Positions 22,332 to 34,259 of a DNA stretch of 64,000 nucleotides are shown here, piece after piece. Under the pieces are notes generated by a model. It was not told the origin of the DNA and ran no database searches. It saw nothing but the letters and a program-made list of their open reading frames with translations. Source of the stretch: Dromiciops gliroides (lineage: Eukaryota; Chordata; Mammalia; Microbiotheria; Microbiotheriidae). The first letter of the stretch is position 1, and each line of letters opens with the position of its first letter. Location of the stretch: positions 626,761,791-626,825,790 of the forward strand of contig NC_057863.1 in the NCBI RefSeq assembly GCF_019393635.1. The letters run 5' to 3'. A program made the position numbers and the translations under genes.

Positions 22332-22345
22332 GATTGTCAGATTTC

Positions 22346-23215
22346 TTAAGCCCCAACCTCTCCTAAACTCCAGATATATATTTCCTATTTGCCTGTTGTA
22401 CATCTGGAATTGAATGTCCCACAGACATATTTATAGCTAGACATGTCTACAACTGAACTCATTATCTTTTCCCTCCAAATCACCCTCCCTTCAGAATTTT
22501 GCTATTACTGTTGAGGGCACCATCTTCCCAGTCTGTCAGGCTTGCAACCTAGGTGTCATCCTTAGCTCTTCCCTTCCTTTTTCTTTCTCTCCCTCTCTTC
22601 CCCTCTACTCTATCCCATCTATTTCTACCTTTACAACAATGTGCCCCTTTCTCTTCTCTAATACTGCCACAAAACCCTCATTACTTCACAACTATTGCAG
22701 TAGCCTACTGATTGTTCTCCTTGCTTCAAGTCTGTCCTCAATCTATCCCATACTCCACTCAGTTGTGGATCTACCTAAAGCACAGATTTGACCTCACCAC
22801 ATCCCCTACTCAGTCAACTTCAGTGGCTTTCTGACACCTCTAAGATTCTATATAAAATCCTCTAGCATTCAGAGCCCTTCATAACCTGCAACTCCCCATG
22901 CTGGGAATGCTTTCCCTCCTCACCTCTACCTTCTACCTTCAGGCTTCCCTGGCTTCCTTCAGGTTCGTGCTAAAATCCCAGCTTCTACAGGAAGCCTTTC
23001 CCCCCAAGCCCTCTCAATTCTAGTGATTTCCCTCTGTTGATCATCTCCAGTTTAGCCCGTCTATAGCTTGTTTGTGTGTAGCTGTTTGCATATTATCTCC
23101 CCCATTATCCTGGGAGATCCTCCAGAGTCTTTGGTCTTTCTTTGTATCCTGAGAGCTTTGCACAGTATCTGGAGGATAGAAGACCCCTTAATAAATACTT
23201 GTTGACTGCTTGACA
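22346..23215 (+). mobile_element. L2-type LINE, 3' portion
   Basis: Continuation of the reverse transcriptase remnant. Recognisable parts are ctggaattgaatgtcccaca, tgaggg near 22514, gtagcctactgattgttctc, cattcagagcccttcataac, gcttccctggcttccttcag, and a tail with agtatctggaggatagaaga and ttaataaatacttgttgact. Confidence 0.82.
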
Positions 23216-23262
23216 CTCTAGCAGATGCAATGTTATTTTTCTTTGATTCTAAAGGAACTTTA

Positions 23263-23427
23263 TTTTATTTTTATTTTTTTGCAGGGCAATGGGGGTTAAG
23301 TGACTTGCCCAGGGTCACACAGCTAGGAAGTGTCAAATGTCTGAGGTTGGATTTGAACTCAGGTACTCCTGAATCCAGAGCTAGTGCTTTATCCACTGCG
23401 CCACCTAGCTGCCACCTAGCTGCCCCC
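23263..23427 (-). mobile_element. tRNA-derived SINE with internal head duplication
   Basis: The right end reads gccacctagct twice before the final gcccc. Flanked by aaaggaacttta near 23251-23262 and aagggaacttta at 23429-23440. Confidence 0.92.
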
Positions 23428-23589
23428 TAAGGGAACTTTAGAATCTTGTAACTCTTGGATTATCTTCATTAATTAGTTGAAATACTTCAAGATCCATTTC
23501 GAGTGCCACCTTCCCCATGAAACTTTTCCTTATTTCACTTCATCCTCCTCACCCTCTCCCTTTAATAAATCCCTTCTCAGGGTTTTTTA

Positions 23590-23730
23590 AAATCATAAAA
23601 ATATTTAATTATTTTCCAGTTACATGTAAAAACAGTTTTCAACATTTGTTTTTATAAGATTTTGATTTCCAAAATTTTCTCCCTCCCTCCCTCCCTTCCC
23701 TCTCTCCTCCCCAAGACAGAAAGCATCAGA
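23590..23730 (-). mobile_element. L1 3' end, strongly truncated
   Basis: ccagttacatgtaaaaacag, ttttcaacatttgttttta, then a pyrimidine run and cccaagacagaaagcatcag: the reverse of the L1 3'UTR terminus. Confidence 0.78.
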
Positions 23731-23943
23731 TTAAAAAAAAATTTTTTTTTAATAGCAGTTTGGATTGTTTCTTTACTCAGTTAGATTGTACATTTTTTGA
23801 GAACAGGAACTCTGTTTCTTTTTGTCTTCGGAACCTCTCAGCACTTAGAGTAGTGATTTGCACATAGGAGCTGCTTAACAAATGTTTGAATTAAATCGAA
23901 ATTATTATATCAAACTCTGTGGAAGTTACAGGAGATTAGAGGG

Positions 23944-24104
23944 TTTTTTTGTTTGTTTTTTTAATTTTTGCAGGGCAGTGAGGGTTAAGTGACTCTACCA
24001 GGCTCACACAGCTAGTAAGTGTCAAGTGTCTGAGGCTGGATTTGAACTCAGGTCCTCCTGAATCCAGGCCCAGTGCTTTATCCACTGTTCCACCTAGCTG
24101 CCCC
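23944..24104 (-). mobile_element. tRNA-derived SINE
   Basis: T-rich tail at the left. It is flanked by gagattaga at 23932 and gagattagg at 24105, a short imperfect target duplication. Confidence 0.9.
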
Positions 24105-24369
24105 GAGATTAGGTTTTGATGCATATAGAAAGCTGATTAAATAAACTAAACCAATAAACCCTTAGCTGATTTGGCTTTTATATTCCATGAAAGCAAAATA
24201 CATACTATAATTAAAAAAAAATTTTTTTCTGTGAAGTTTTCTATAAATTAACTATTGCCTTATAAGTAGATTCTTACAATTGATATTAAAGAAAGCTCTG
24301 TACCAAATATATTTAGAATATTACTCTTTCTCTGATTCAGTTAATGTCAAAAATGCACCTTATTCTTTT

Positions 24370-24590
24370 TGTTGTTCAGTTGTTTCTGTTTGTCTGACTT
24401 TTAGTGACCCCATTTTTGGAGTTTTCTTGCCATTTGCTTCTCCAGTTCATTTTCTGGATGAGGAAATTGAAGCAAATGGGATTAAGTGACTTGGCCAAAG
24501 TCATATAGCTAGTGTCTGAGGCCAGATTTGAACTCAGGAAGTATTCTTTCCACTTCTATCCTTCTGTATCAGCTAGCTGTCTTGTCATTT
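24370..24590 (-). mobile_element. tRNA-headed SINE with a BovB/RTE-like tail
   Basis: At the left, gttgttcagttgtttctgtt, gtctgacttttagtgacccc and tgccatttgcttctccag resemble the 3' end of BovB/RTE elements. At the right, gccagatttgaactcagg is a tRNA-type head. I recall such marsupial SINEs as RTE-dependent (MAR4-like). Confidence 0.65.
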
Positions 24591-24783
24591 GCTGTTGCAC
24601 AAAACCTTTTTTTTTTTCCAAGAACTATGATCCTACCATTCAAAGAAAGTAGTATGCTGCATTTGCACTGAAGTATATATCTGAACCTAGTTATAGATGT
24701 CTTTAGGGCATCATTAGTTACTGTGCTCAGCTGTTGAAAGTCTGATTCTTTAATTTTGAAGACACTGATCTTTACATCATTTT

Positions 24784-24927
24784 TTTTTTTAAGTGAGGCA
24801 ATTGGGGTTAAGTGACTTGCTCAGGGTCACACAGCTAGTAAGTGTAAAGTATCTGAGGCTGGATTTGAACTCAGGTACTCCTGATTCCAGGGCCAGTGCT
24901 CTATCCACTGCGCCACCTAGCTGCCCC
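24784..24927 (-). mobile_element. tRNA-derived SINE with target duplication
   Basis: Flanked by tctttacatcat at about 24769-24780 and 24928-24939. Confidence 0.93.
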
Positions 24928-25470
24928 TCTTTACATCATTTTTAACCCTGCTTTTGGTTTAGCCATGAACTTCATTGCTGTAATAAGGGTGACCAGGTCC
25001 TGAGGTTCTAGGCCTCATATCCTTTGATGAAATTCCTCCTTACAACTTCTGGTTCTTTTGAATCTTGAAGAAAGTAACATGTGTCTTACTCCTTTTTGCT
25101 TTGAGAAGTCTTAGGCTGAGAAATATTTCATTTGGGTTACTTGCCTTTTCTATCTAACACTGTTAGATGTCCCTGCACATTTCTTTAAATGACTCCTTTT
25201 CTGATTGGATAGCCTTTTTTCATGATTAGGTGAGAAGAATGAAAAAGGTCTTCATGAAGCCTTGTTCAACTTTTTCTAAAACATGTTTACTAGAAGCATT
25301 CTTTTTGATATAATTTTTTTTGTAGAAGAAAAATTATTTTGGTAATGAGCAGTGACTTTTCTTGTTATACAACTTCAGCAGCAGTAGTCATTCAGCAAAT
25401 ATTTGTTTCAATTTGAAGATCTCTTTATAGGAGTGAAATGTTACATGTGCTGTCTTTAAGTTTTGTGTAC

Positions 25471-25634
25471 CTTTTTTGTTGTTGTTGTTGTTGTTTTTTG
25501 CAGGGCAATGGGGGTTAAGTGACTTGCCTAGGGTCTTACAGCTAGTAAATGTCAAGTGTCTGAGGCTGGATTTGAACTCAGGTCCTCCTGAATCCAGGGC
25601 CGGTGCTTTATCCACTGCGCCACCTAGCTGCCCC
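25471..25634 (-). mobile_element. tRNA-derived SINE with (GTT)n tail
   Basis: The tail became a (GTT)n run at about 25477-25494. The flanks are tgtgtacctttt and tgcgtacctgtt. Confidence 0.92.
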
Positions 25635-25671
25635 TGCGTACCTGTTTTTAAGGGAAGATACCTATTGCCTT

Positions 25672-25820
25672 GTTTTTTTTTTAAGGGCAATGGGGGTTAA
25701 GTGACTTGCCCAGGGTCACACAGCTAGTAAGTGCCAAGTGTCTGAGGTCGGATTTGAACTCAGGTACTCCTGAATCCAGGGCCGGTGCTTGATAAAGCAC
25801 TGTGCCATCTAGCTGCCCCC
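25672..25820 (-). mobile_element. tRNA-derived SINE with target duplication
   Basis: Flanked by tacctattgcctt at 25659-25671 and 25821-25833. Only 37 bp separate it from the previous SINE. Confidence 0.94.
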
Positions 25821-25833
25821 TACCTATTGCCTT

Positions 25834-27888
25834 TTAACAGGTGGGGGCATATAGGTTTATTGAGAAGTGACTGATGGGTCAAAAAGGATAAAGATATTTA
25901 AATGAGTTCTGCCATCTCATCAAAGGTAGCACTTGAACCACTGTGATATTCTGGACTCTAAACAGCCATATGGTTTTCATTTACCATTTTTCATGTACTT
26001 TCAAATGAAATGATATTTTAAAATATACATTTTTTTGACTTATCAGTTAAGAGAGACATTTTATGAGCCATGTTTTCTCAAGCACTTCTTTCTGGGTGCC
26101 TAGTGTTTTAAAAAGAAATTTTGCAATCATTGCTTTATACCTGGCATTAAATAAATTATTAGTTGTTCCTGGAATTAAATGGAAACTGAGTGCAAGTTCT
26201 TCTACACAAAAACTGACATCTTTTCCCTAAATAATTAACCATAGTAGACTAAGGTCTTGGAAATGAGAAAGAAATGTATACATTATTTCCTGAGTCTTTG
26301 GGACTCTCTTAACTGGTAGTCTAATTGAGCTGGCTTTAACTGTATTCTAAAATAGAACTATGCCTGACAACTGCTTTAGAATTTTAGGGCTTCAGTCTGA
26401 AGAGGGGAGAGATTTCTTTTAAATAACTTTGTTAGTGGAAACTGATTTCCAACTGTTCAATATGGATGCACGGTGTGTTCTAACTGTTTTCTGAAAACAG
26501 TTTTAAACTCAGAAATCTTAAGTTAGCTAGATTTCTGAGGTAGAAAGTTGACTTTTATATGGTAAGTGTTATAAACTAGTAAATCTTTTTATTTTGTTTT
26601 TGGGATAGTTGGAAATCTTTAGTCATTGCAGTGAGATTTTTCTGGAATATATTCACTGTGAATATTTTCTGCTTTTTCTTTTTAGTGTTAATAATTTCTT
26701 AATATCAACTAGTGATGCCCTGCTTTTTATTTTTAAATTAATAATACATGATGAATTCTTCTTATGTATTCATCCTATATCTCACAATCCCAACTTGAGT
26801 AGATATGATAGGTCTGGGAACTCCTCTAGCTATTTTACATTTGGTGGGAGAACACACTACAAATTAATGTTTTGATTTATAGGATAGAGTGGATTATTTC
26901 TATTCTTTAGCCTTGGGTTTGAAATAATAAATAGGTTTTGTCCTATTAACTTTTTGTTTTTTCCAGGAAAGTTGAGAATATTCCATGTTGATAAACTAAG
27001 GGAAATAGTTTGTTAGACACTTGTGCAATAGGCTGTTTGTTTCTTTTGACTTGACAGGAAATTCTAACTTTTGGTCAGAACAAAATGCCTCTGAAACAAA
27101 TCTGACTGTTGTCTACCTGCTTGGACTGTCATTGACCTACTTTGCCTTGGTCTTTCAATGTTTTTTTTCCTCTGTGCTCTATCTTGATATTTTGAAGGGC
27201 ATGCCTGAGCTTTTACATTGTTGATTTTCCTACCCGCTAGTTTAATAGTCTTAAAATTTTAGTTCTCTGTATAATTTTTAAATTTTTATTTTTTTACAAT
27301 TCTCTTTCGCCTCTGTAAGTTATCATGCCTTTCTGTTTGTGAATGGATTTTTTATTGCTTTTTTGGCTTCTTTACTCTTTTCATTTATTAAAATGTCTTT
27401 TCTCAGATTTTCCCCTTTATAGATATCTTGTTACTATTCTTTTTCATGGCTTATATTTTCTATCTTAAAATTCCTTGCTTTTGATTTGTAGTTTTTCATT
27501 AATTTAAAAAAACACTTATATATTCATTCTTTGAAGGGAGATGAAATTTGATGCTGACACCTAGATCAGCAGCATGACTGCTTAGAATGTTACTATTGTG
27601 GACATTTAGCAGGTTGAATATCCACTTGAAAGTAGATTGGTTTGGAAAAACTTTGCTAAAAAAATTATAGATCATGTAATGGGCAAGGCCCATGGAGGAG
27701 AGAACAGTGACTCTGGGAGAACTTTATAACCCTTGAAACAATATTGTATGAGAAAATTTGGTATCGATTTGGTTTGAGGAGAATAACTGTAGCTCTTTTA
27801 AACTAATCAACTTCATACAACCTTGCTAGGTTATTCAAGCTTTTTAAAAAAAAAAGTCACTTAAAGTATTGTAGTGTTTTTCCCATAT
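25834..27888. other. Unassigned AT-rich intronic DNA
   Basis: Two kilobases without a recognised SINE or LINE. Short frames at 26609-26875 and 27021-27224 show no known motif or splice frame. Confidence 0.45.
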
Positions 27889-27889
27889 G

Positions 27890-28125
27890 TATTATAATAT
27901 TTCATTTTTTCCAATTACATGTAGGAAAACATTTTAACATTCATCTAAAAAAAATTTGAGTTCCAAATTTTCTCTCTACCTCATTCTTCCCTCTGAGATG
28001 TCAAGCAATTTGAAATAGGTTATACATGTTCAGTCATGCAAAACATATTTCCATATTAGTCATGTTGTGCTCCATACACATTATAAATAAGAGTTTTTAT
28101 CTCATTGTTCTTCTGTAAAGACATT
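27890..28125 (-). mobile_element. L1 3' end, 5'-truncated
   Basis: ttttccaattacatgtagga, tgagttccaaattttctctc, ttgaaataggttatacatgt and catattagtcatgttgtg in the usual reverse order. Confidence 0.8.
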
Positions 28126-28127
28126 GT

Positions 28128-28320
28128 CGTGTAGGTAAAAAGAGCCCAGGATTAGGAGACAGGAGTTCTGGTCCTAGACTTAACACAGACTTTCTGTGTG
28201 GTCTTACCTTTTCTGCGTTTCATCTTTCTTGTGCTATTAACATTAATTGAGATAATAGATGTGAAAGCATTTTGAAAGTATAAAAGCATTATAAAATGCA
28301 AAATAAAATAGAATTACATA
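28128..28320 (+). mobile_element. MIR-type CORE-SINE fragment
   Basis: aaagagcccaggattaggag, tctggtcctagacttaacac, and later gtgaaagcattttgaaagta, the order of the CORE-SINE. Confidence 0.6.
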
Positions 28321-28324
28321 TCTC

Positions 28325-28785
28325 TACATTTAAATTGATAAATGAGGACATTTATAACTGAAAAATTACTGGGTATTTTTACTGTTGGATATTTCCCCCC
28401 CAACCATCATAGTATAAATAACACCTAAAAAATATCCCAAACACCCAGAATAGGGAATAAAATGTCAGTCATATTTTCTTGATTTAAAAGGTAGAAAAGA
28501 TACAACTTTATAATGCAAATTTTAACAAAAATATTTATTTGCTGCATCCCCTTCTCATCTCTTTAGTCTAATTTTTGTTGCTTTTATAAAAATAGTTCTA
28601 ATTCCTACCTATAATCTTTTAATTCTATCTTCCTTTTTATTACTTGGTGTGAATCTTCACAGGATTCTAGGTCTATGTCTGGAACAAGCTTTGGAAGCTG
28701 TCTTGGATCCCCCAGGTCCTTCAAACTACAGATAATGCTCTTAATACTGTACCACCATATTTTATTATTTTTCATGTTTGTAATT
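28325..28785. other. Unassigned intronic DNA
   Basis: No recognised element or exon. Confidence 0.4.
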
Positions 28786-28789
28786 ATTT

Positions 28790-29005
28790 ATTAGTGCAGT
28801 AGTATTAATTCCATTGATATCTTGATACTCACAACAATGCTGTTGTGTGGGTCCTGTTGTCCCATTTTACAGGTGGGAAAATTGAGGCACAGGACAGTGA
28901 AGTAACTTGACTCTGGGTTTCCTCGCTAATAAGTATCTGAGCCAGGATTTGAATTCATGTGTACCAGACTCCAAGTTTAGCATTCCATCCATTTGCCATG
29001 CTGCC
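28790..29005 (-). mobile_element. MIR fragment
   Basis: gtcccattttacaggtggga, aaattgaggcacaggacag and gagccaggatttgaattcat in reverse-MIR order. Confidence 0.78.
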
Positions 29006-29009
29006 ACTG

Positions 29010-29440
29010 CATAGCTTCCAACTAGATATTCCTAAAACAGGAATATTCCTATATTTCCATCAGTCACTCCCCAGCTCAAGATACTTAAATGGTTACCTAT
29101 TTCCTCTGCGATAAAAATATAAACTCCTTTGGCATTTAAAGCCTGCAATGGTTTGGTTAAAATCTATCTTCCCAGACTGAATACACAGTACTTGTCATGA
29201 ACTGTGAATTACACTCAGACTTGCCTAGTTGATGTTTCTCACTTGTGACATTCTATCACTCTGACTTGGAGAAATTGTTATCCGGTTGTTGATTCATTTT
29301 GTATTTGCTTATATTTGTGAGCATTGCTTTCTACTTATTAGAATGTAGGTTGCTTTTCTTGTCCTTGCATCTTTAACACTTAGCACAATACGTGACATCT
29401 ACTAGTTACTTAATAAATACTTGTTGAATTCAATTGTATA
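29010..29440 (+). mobile_element. L2 3' portion
   Basis: ccccagctcaagatacttaa, tttaaagcctgcaatggttt, then attagaatgtaggttgcttt and ttaataaatacttgttgaat at the end. Confidence 0.72.
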
Positions 29441-29590
29441 CTATAGTTAATTGAGCCATTCCTCAATTAGACGTATATTATTTTCAAATTTTTATCATTA
29501 CAGATAAAATAGCTATGATTTTCATACAGCACATAACTGTCCTAAAAATAAATTTTTATTGATATCTTCCGTTTTCACATTATGTAAATT
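29441..29590 (-). mobile_element. Possible L1 ORF2 fragment
   Basis: ttgagccattcctcaattag and cagataaaatagctatgatt resemble the reverse ORF2 C-terminal stretch. Similar material reappears at 30900-31100, so an older L1 may have been split by later insertions. Confidence 0.4.
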
Positions 29591-29614
29591 ATCTCCAGTA
29601 TTCTTCCAGAAGGG

Positions 29615-29895
29615 AAGGGAAAAGGAATAAGCATTTATAATGGTTGTTATGTGTCAGGCATTGTTTGAAGCACTTTTTAGAACTATCATCTCATTTAATC
29701 CTCCTAACAGCTTTGTGAGGTAAGTGCCATTATTATCTCCATTTTACAGTTTAGAAAACTGAGGCAGATAGAAGGAAGGTGACTTGTGTAGGGTCACACA
29801 TCTAGTAAGTATTTGAGGTTGAATTTGAACTCAGTTCTTCTTGATTCTAGCTCAACACTCTATCTACTTACTGTGCCACTAGCTGCCTCTTTCCC
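29615..29895 (-). mobile_element. MIR-type SINE, long copy
   Basis: ttgtttgaagcactttttag, ctcatttaatcctcctaaca, ctccattttacagtttagaa, gtagggtcacacatctagta and the head ccactagctgcctc: a nearly complete element. Confidence 0.82.
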
Positions 29896-29984
29896 TGAGA
29901 GCCATCCCTCTTACTGAAGATTATTTTTTAAAAGAAAAAAGAAAGGAAAAAGGAAAAATCTGTCAGCAAAATACATTGAAAAAA

Positions 29985-30890
29985 TCTGCCCCAGTAGATA
30001 AGTGGTTAAAGTATATGAAGTAGTTTTCAAAGGAAGAAATCAAACTATTGGCAATCACATAAAATGTTCTAAATCATTAATAATTCATGAAATGCAAATT
30101 AAAGCAACTTGAAGGGTTTGCTGTACACCTATCAGCCTGGCAAAGATGACAAAAGAGGAAAATGACAAATGTTGGAGGGGCTTTGGAAAAACAGATAGAT
30201 ACAAGTACACATTAGTAGCACTGTTGGTGGATATGTGAAATTGATCCAATCATTCTGGAAAGCAGTTTGGAACTATGCCCAGAAAGTTACACAAATGTGT
30301 ATACTCTTTGACTTAATCTATACCCCAAAGAAACCCCCAAAAGAGGGAAAGAATCTATCTGTAGAAAAAAATTTATAGCATTCCTTTTCATGGTAGCCAA
30401 AAATTGAAACTAAGGTGTCTTCCTGTTGGGGAATGACTAAACAAATTGTAGCATATGAATATAATGGAACATTATTGTGCCATAAGAAATGATGAAATAA
30501 ACAATTTCAGACAAAACTGGAAGATCTTTATGAATCAGTGCTCTGTTAAGTCAGCAAAACTGGAACAATTAATATGGTAACATTATTGAGAAAAACAACT
30601 TTGAAAGATGTTAGTACAGTGATAAACTCTGAGTTCAAGAGAGTGAAGATCAGACACACCATTTACCACCTTAGGTGATGAACCTACAATGCATGAAGGG
30701 ATATGGCTAATGTTTAAAAATGGACATCAATCACATGGCAATTTGTTTTGCTGGACCATGTAGTTATGTATTTGGATTTGTTTTTCAGTTTAAAAAAAAA
30801 ATCCCTTGATGGGGGTGGTACAGGAAGGGATAGATTAATTAAAACAGTACTTGTTATTTGAAAAATGAAAGTAAACTTATAGAAAAAAGA
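29985..30890 (+). mobile_element. L1 3' portion (ORF2 end plus 3'UTR), decayed
   Basis: gaaatgcaaattaaagcaac, then acaccta...cagcctgg, aaaatgacaaatgttgga, ttctggaaagcagtttggaa, accccaaagaaacccccaaa and the 3'UTR. Frames are broken throughout. Confidence 0.8.
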
Positions 30891-31450
30891 AAAATCTTGT
30901 TTATGCTGCAGATAACTTTTGTATACCTCTTTTTAATAACCCCTTGAGGCTATGATCTTAGTTAAGAGATCACTGTATATTGCCAATTGCTATTAAAAAA
31001 GTTTACACTAACAGTCTTGGTTTCCTTCAAACTCCACCAATATTAAATATCATTTGTAGCTATTTTTGACAATTGGATGGATGTCAAAATTCTTCGAAGT
31101 TACTAGACATGTTAAGAGGGTATGCCTTTTTTCCACCTGAGGGCATTTAAGCTAACAGTTTGTAATTTGATTAACTAAATGCAAAATACTTTTATGGCAG
31201 GATTATGGAGTGAACCTAAATTAAGAAGTTTAAAGTTAATTCTAATTGAAGACTAAGAAGAATGCACTTCAATTAAACACATTCATTTTAAGGTCTACTG
31301 AATGCAACAATCCCTGATCTCAAGGATCTTAATACATCCATAACACTGAGGGAATAATTAATTGTAACACTGTTACATCAGTGCCACTGGTATTTTCCCT
31401 AGGTGTTGGTGTTTTTTGTTTTTGTTGGATACTAGAGATTTAATCTTTTG

Positions 31451-31613
31451 TTTTGTTTTGTTTTTGTTTTTTTGTTTTTGCAGGCAGTGGGGGTTAAGTG
31501 ACTTGCCCAGGGTCACACAGTTAGTAAGTGTTAAGTGTCTGAGGCCTGATTTGAACTCAGGTACTCCTGAATCCAGGGCCGGTGCTTTAACCACTGCGCC
31601 ATCTAGCTGCCCC
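31451..31613 (-). mobile_element. tRNA-derived SINE
   Basis: The tail is a (GTTTT)n run. Flanked by aatcttttg at 31442-31450 and aatcttttg at 31614-31622. Confidence 0.93.
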
Positions 31614-31624
31614 AATCTTTTGGT

Positions 31625-32009
31625 TTGAAGGTCGGTGTTAATGACTGTTTCTGTAAGTAGCCTCACAGCCCCGAATTAGCTCTGATAGCTAAGAAAACTA
31701 TATCTCACTGAAATTGTATTCTTTCATCATAAATATTAGAGATGAGTTTATTATCTTTCCAGATTATCTTTTTTCTTTGCCTAAGCAATTTCACATATGG
31801 ATTCTAATGGATGCCAATTAACTAAGTAATCAAATATTTTGGGATCCTAAGACATTTCCTCCGGGAGTGCATATTCCTTTTTGGGTTATCCTGCATTACT
31901 TCAGCTTAAATTTAGAAATTGACTTTTCACTTTCATTTTTGTCTTTTGGGCAAAAGGGCATATCTCAGTTGACTCTTCCTTTAGCTTAACCTTTGAAGCA
32001 GTAATCATT
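31625..32009. other. Unassigned intronic DNA
   Basis: No recognised element; a short minus frame at 31901-32092 runs into SINE sequence and is rejected. Confidence 0.4.
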
Positions 32010-32174
32010 TTTTTCTTTTTTTCCCATCCTTTTTTTGCGGGGCAATGAGAGATAAGTGTTTTGCCCAGGATCACACAGCTAGTAAGTGTCAAGTATCAGG
32101 TCATATTTGAACTCAGGTCCTCCTGAATCCAGGGCCCGTTGCTCTATCTACTGTGTGCGCCACCTAGCTGCCCC
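32010..32174 (-). mobile_element. tRNA-derived SINE, diverged
   Basis: gggcaatgagagataagtgt, then ggtcctcctgaatccagggc, and a head with extra gtgc before gccacctagctgccccc. Confidence 0.9.
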
Positions 32175-32660
32175 CAGTAGTAATAATTTTAAATATCAAT
32201 TAGTAAACATTTATTAAGCTCCATTTATGTGCCAGGCACTGGACTAAAGGATGAGGATACAAAGAAAGGTTAAAGACATTTCCTGCTGTCAAGGAGCTCA
32301 CAATCTAACAGGGGAGATAACATGCAAACAACTACATGCAAATAAGCTTTATTCAAGAAAAAATTAAAAATAATCAATAGAAGGAAGGCACTAGAATTAA
32401 GTGATTTGGAAAGATTTCTAGTAAAAGGTGGGATTTTAGCTGGGACTGCATGGAAGTCAGGAGGCATGTATGAGGAGGTAGAGCATTCCAGGCTTAGGGG
32501 GACAGTCACTGAAAATGCCCAGAGCTGGGAAATGGAATTTCTTTTTTGAAGAATAGTAAGAAGACCAGTATGATTGGGTCACAGAGTAGAGGGATGGTGC
32601 TTGAGGTATAAGGAGACTGTAAAGGCATGCAGGTTATGAAGGGCTTTGTATGCCAACAGG

Positions 32661-32810
32661 TTTGTTTGTTTGTTTTGAGGTAGTGTGGGGGTGGTGAGGG
32701 TGAGTGATGGGTGACTTGCCTAGGGTCATATAGCTAGTAAGTGTCTGAGGTCAGATTTGAACTCATGTCCTCCTGATTGCAGGGATGGTATCTCTTCACT
32801 TAGCTGCCCC
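32661..32810 (-). mobile_element. tRNA-derived SINE, old
   Basis: Strongly diverged, with tail (GTTT)n, but flanked by tgccaacagg at 32651-32660 and 32811-32820. Confidence 0.82.
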
Positions 32811-33000
32811 TGCCAACAGGATTTTATATTTGATTATGGAGGTGATAGGGAGCTACTGGAGTTGATTAAGTATGGTGACATGGTCAGACTTGTGCTTTAA
32901 AGAGACCATTTTGACAGCTGAGTGGAGGATGGAATGTAGTGGGGAGAGACTTGAGGCAGAGAGACCAATCAATAGACTACTGCAATAGTTTGGCATCAGA

Positions 33001-33153
33001 GGGGCAGCTAGGTGCCACAGTGGATAGAGAGAGCATCAGCCCTGGAGTCAGGAGGACCTGAGTTCAAATGTGGCCTCAGACACTTGACACTTACAAGCTG
33101 TGTGACCTGGGCAAGTCACAACACCAACTGCTTCACAAAAAACAAAAACCAAA
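33001..33153 (+). mobile_element. tRNA-derived SINE with target duplication
   Basis: Flanked by atagtttggcatcaga at 32985-33000 and atagtctggcatcaga at 33154-33169. Inserted in the L2-like element. Confidence 0.94.
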
Positions 33154-34259
33154 ATAGTCTGGCATCAGATGATAAGGGCTTGTACCATGGTGATGGTGGT
33201 AGTACCAGAGGAGAGGAAGGAGCTTATACAAGAGATTACAAAAGTAAAATTGACAGATCTTGTCAACACATTGGATGTAGAGGGTGAGAGAGAATGAGGT
33301 GCTGAGGATGGCACTTAGGTTGCAAGCCTAGGGAACTGAAAAGATGGTGGTACCCTCAACAGTAATACAGTTTTTCTGAAGGGGAAAAGTTGGGGCAGGA
33401 GGAGATGATGAATTCTGGCTGGATATGAGTTTAAGATGTCTATGAGACATTCAATTTGAAATATCCAATAGGCCATTGGAGATTTGAATCTGGAGGTGAG
33501 CAGAGAGATTAGAGTTGGATAAATACATTTGAGAATCATTATGTAGAGATGATAATTGAGTCCATAGGAGCTAATGAGATCACCAGGTGAAATAGTGTAG
33601 GAGAAGAGAGCCCAGGACAACATGGCCTTAATGAAATCCAGCAAAGGAGACTTGGAAGGGTAAGATAGATTGGAGGAGAACCAGGAGAGAGAAATTTCAT
33701 GCAAACCTAAGGAGAAGAGAGAATATTAATAAGAGGATGCTTGACAGTATCAAAAGCTTCAGAGAATTTAAGAAGGATGAAGATGGAGAAAAGGCTATTT
33801 TTAGGTGAACGTTTTTGCAGTTAAAGTTTTGGATGAATGATGAGGTTGGTGTAAAGAATTACGATGCAAGTGAGAAGAAAGGAAGTGGAGGCATCTCATG
33901 TAGACAGCCTTCTCAAGTTTAGCAATAAAAGAGAAGCAAGAGATGGAATTGTAACTATTGGGGATGAATGAGGATGGAAGACATGGCCACATTTGTGTGT
34001 AGGCTGCAGGGAGAGATTGTGAAAATAATTGAGAGTGAGAATGCTAGTGTGGGAAGATTGCAGGAGAAGATGGGATGGAATGGAACCACTTGTGCAAATA
34101 GAGGTACTTGCCTTTTAAGGAGGACCACCTCATTATGTGAAACAGGGGTGAAAGAAGAGATAGTGACAAAAGACTTCCAGATGTTGTGAAATGAGGTGGA
34201 TGTAAGAGGGAGCTCATAGCAAATGGCCTCAACTTTTTCAGTAAAAAATGAGGCTTCAG

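Larger units (their letters stand above)
32190..34235 (-). pseudogene. L2/CR1-type LINE with reverse transcriptase remnant
   Basis: The longest L2-like copy. On the minus strand its 3' end is cagtgcctggcacataaatg at the left edge, followed by aataaatg. The frame at 33315-33704 contains SLSWFSSNLSYPSKSPLL, then LSWALFSYTISPGDLISS, then YGLNYHLYIMI. This corresponds to the family segment around VLGPLLF and the YADD box, with the aspartates lost, so no active enzyme is encoded. A diverged SINE (32661-32810) and a younger SINE (33001-33153) interrupt it. The right end near 34235 meets a forward L1. Confidence 0.78.
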
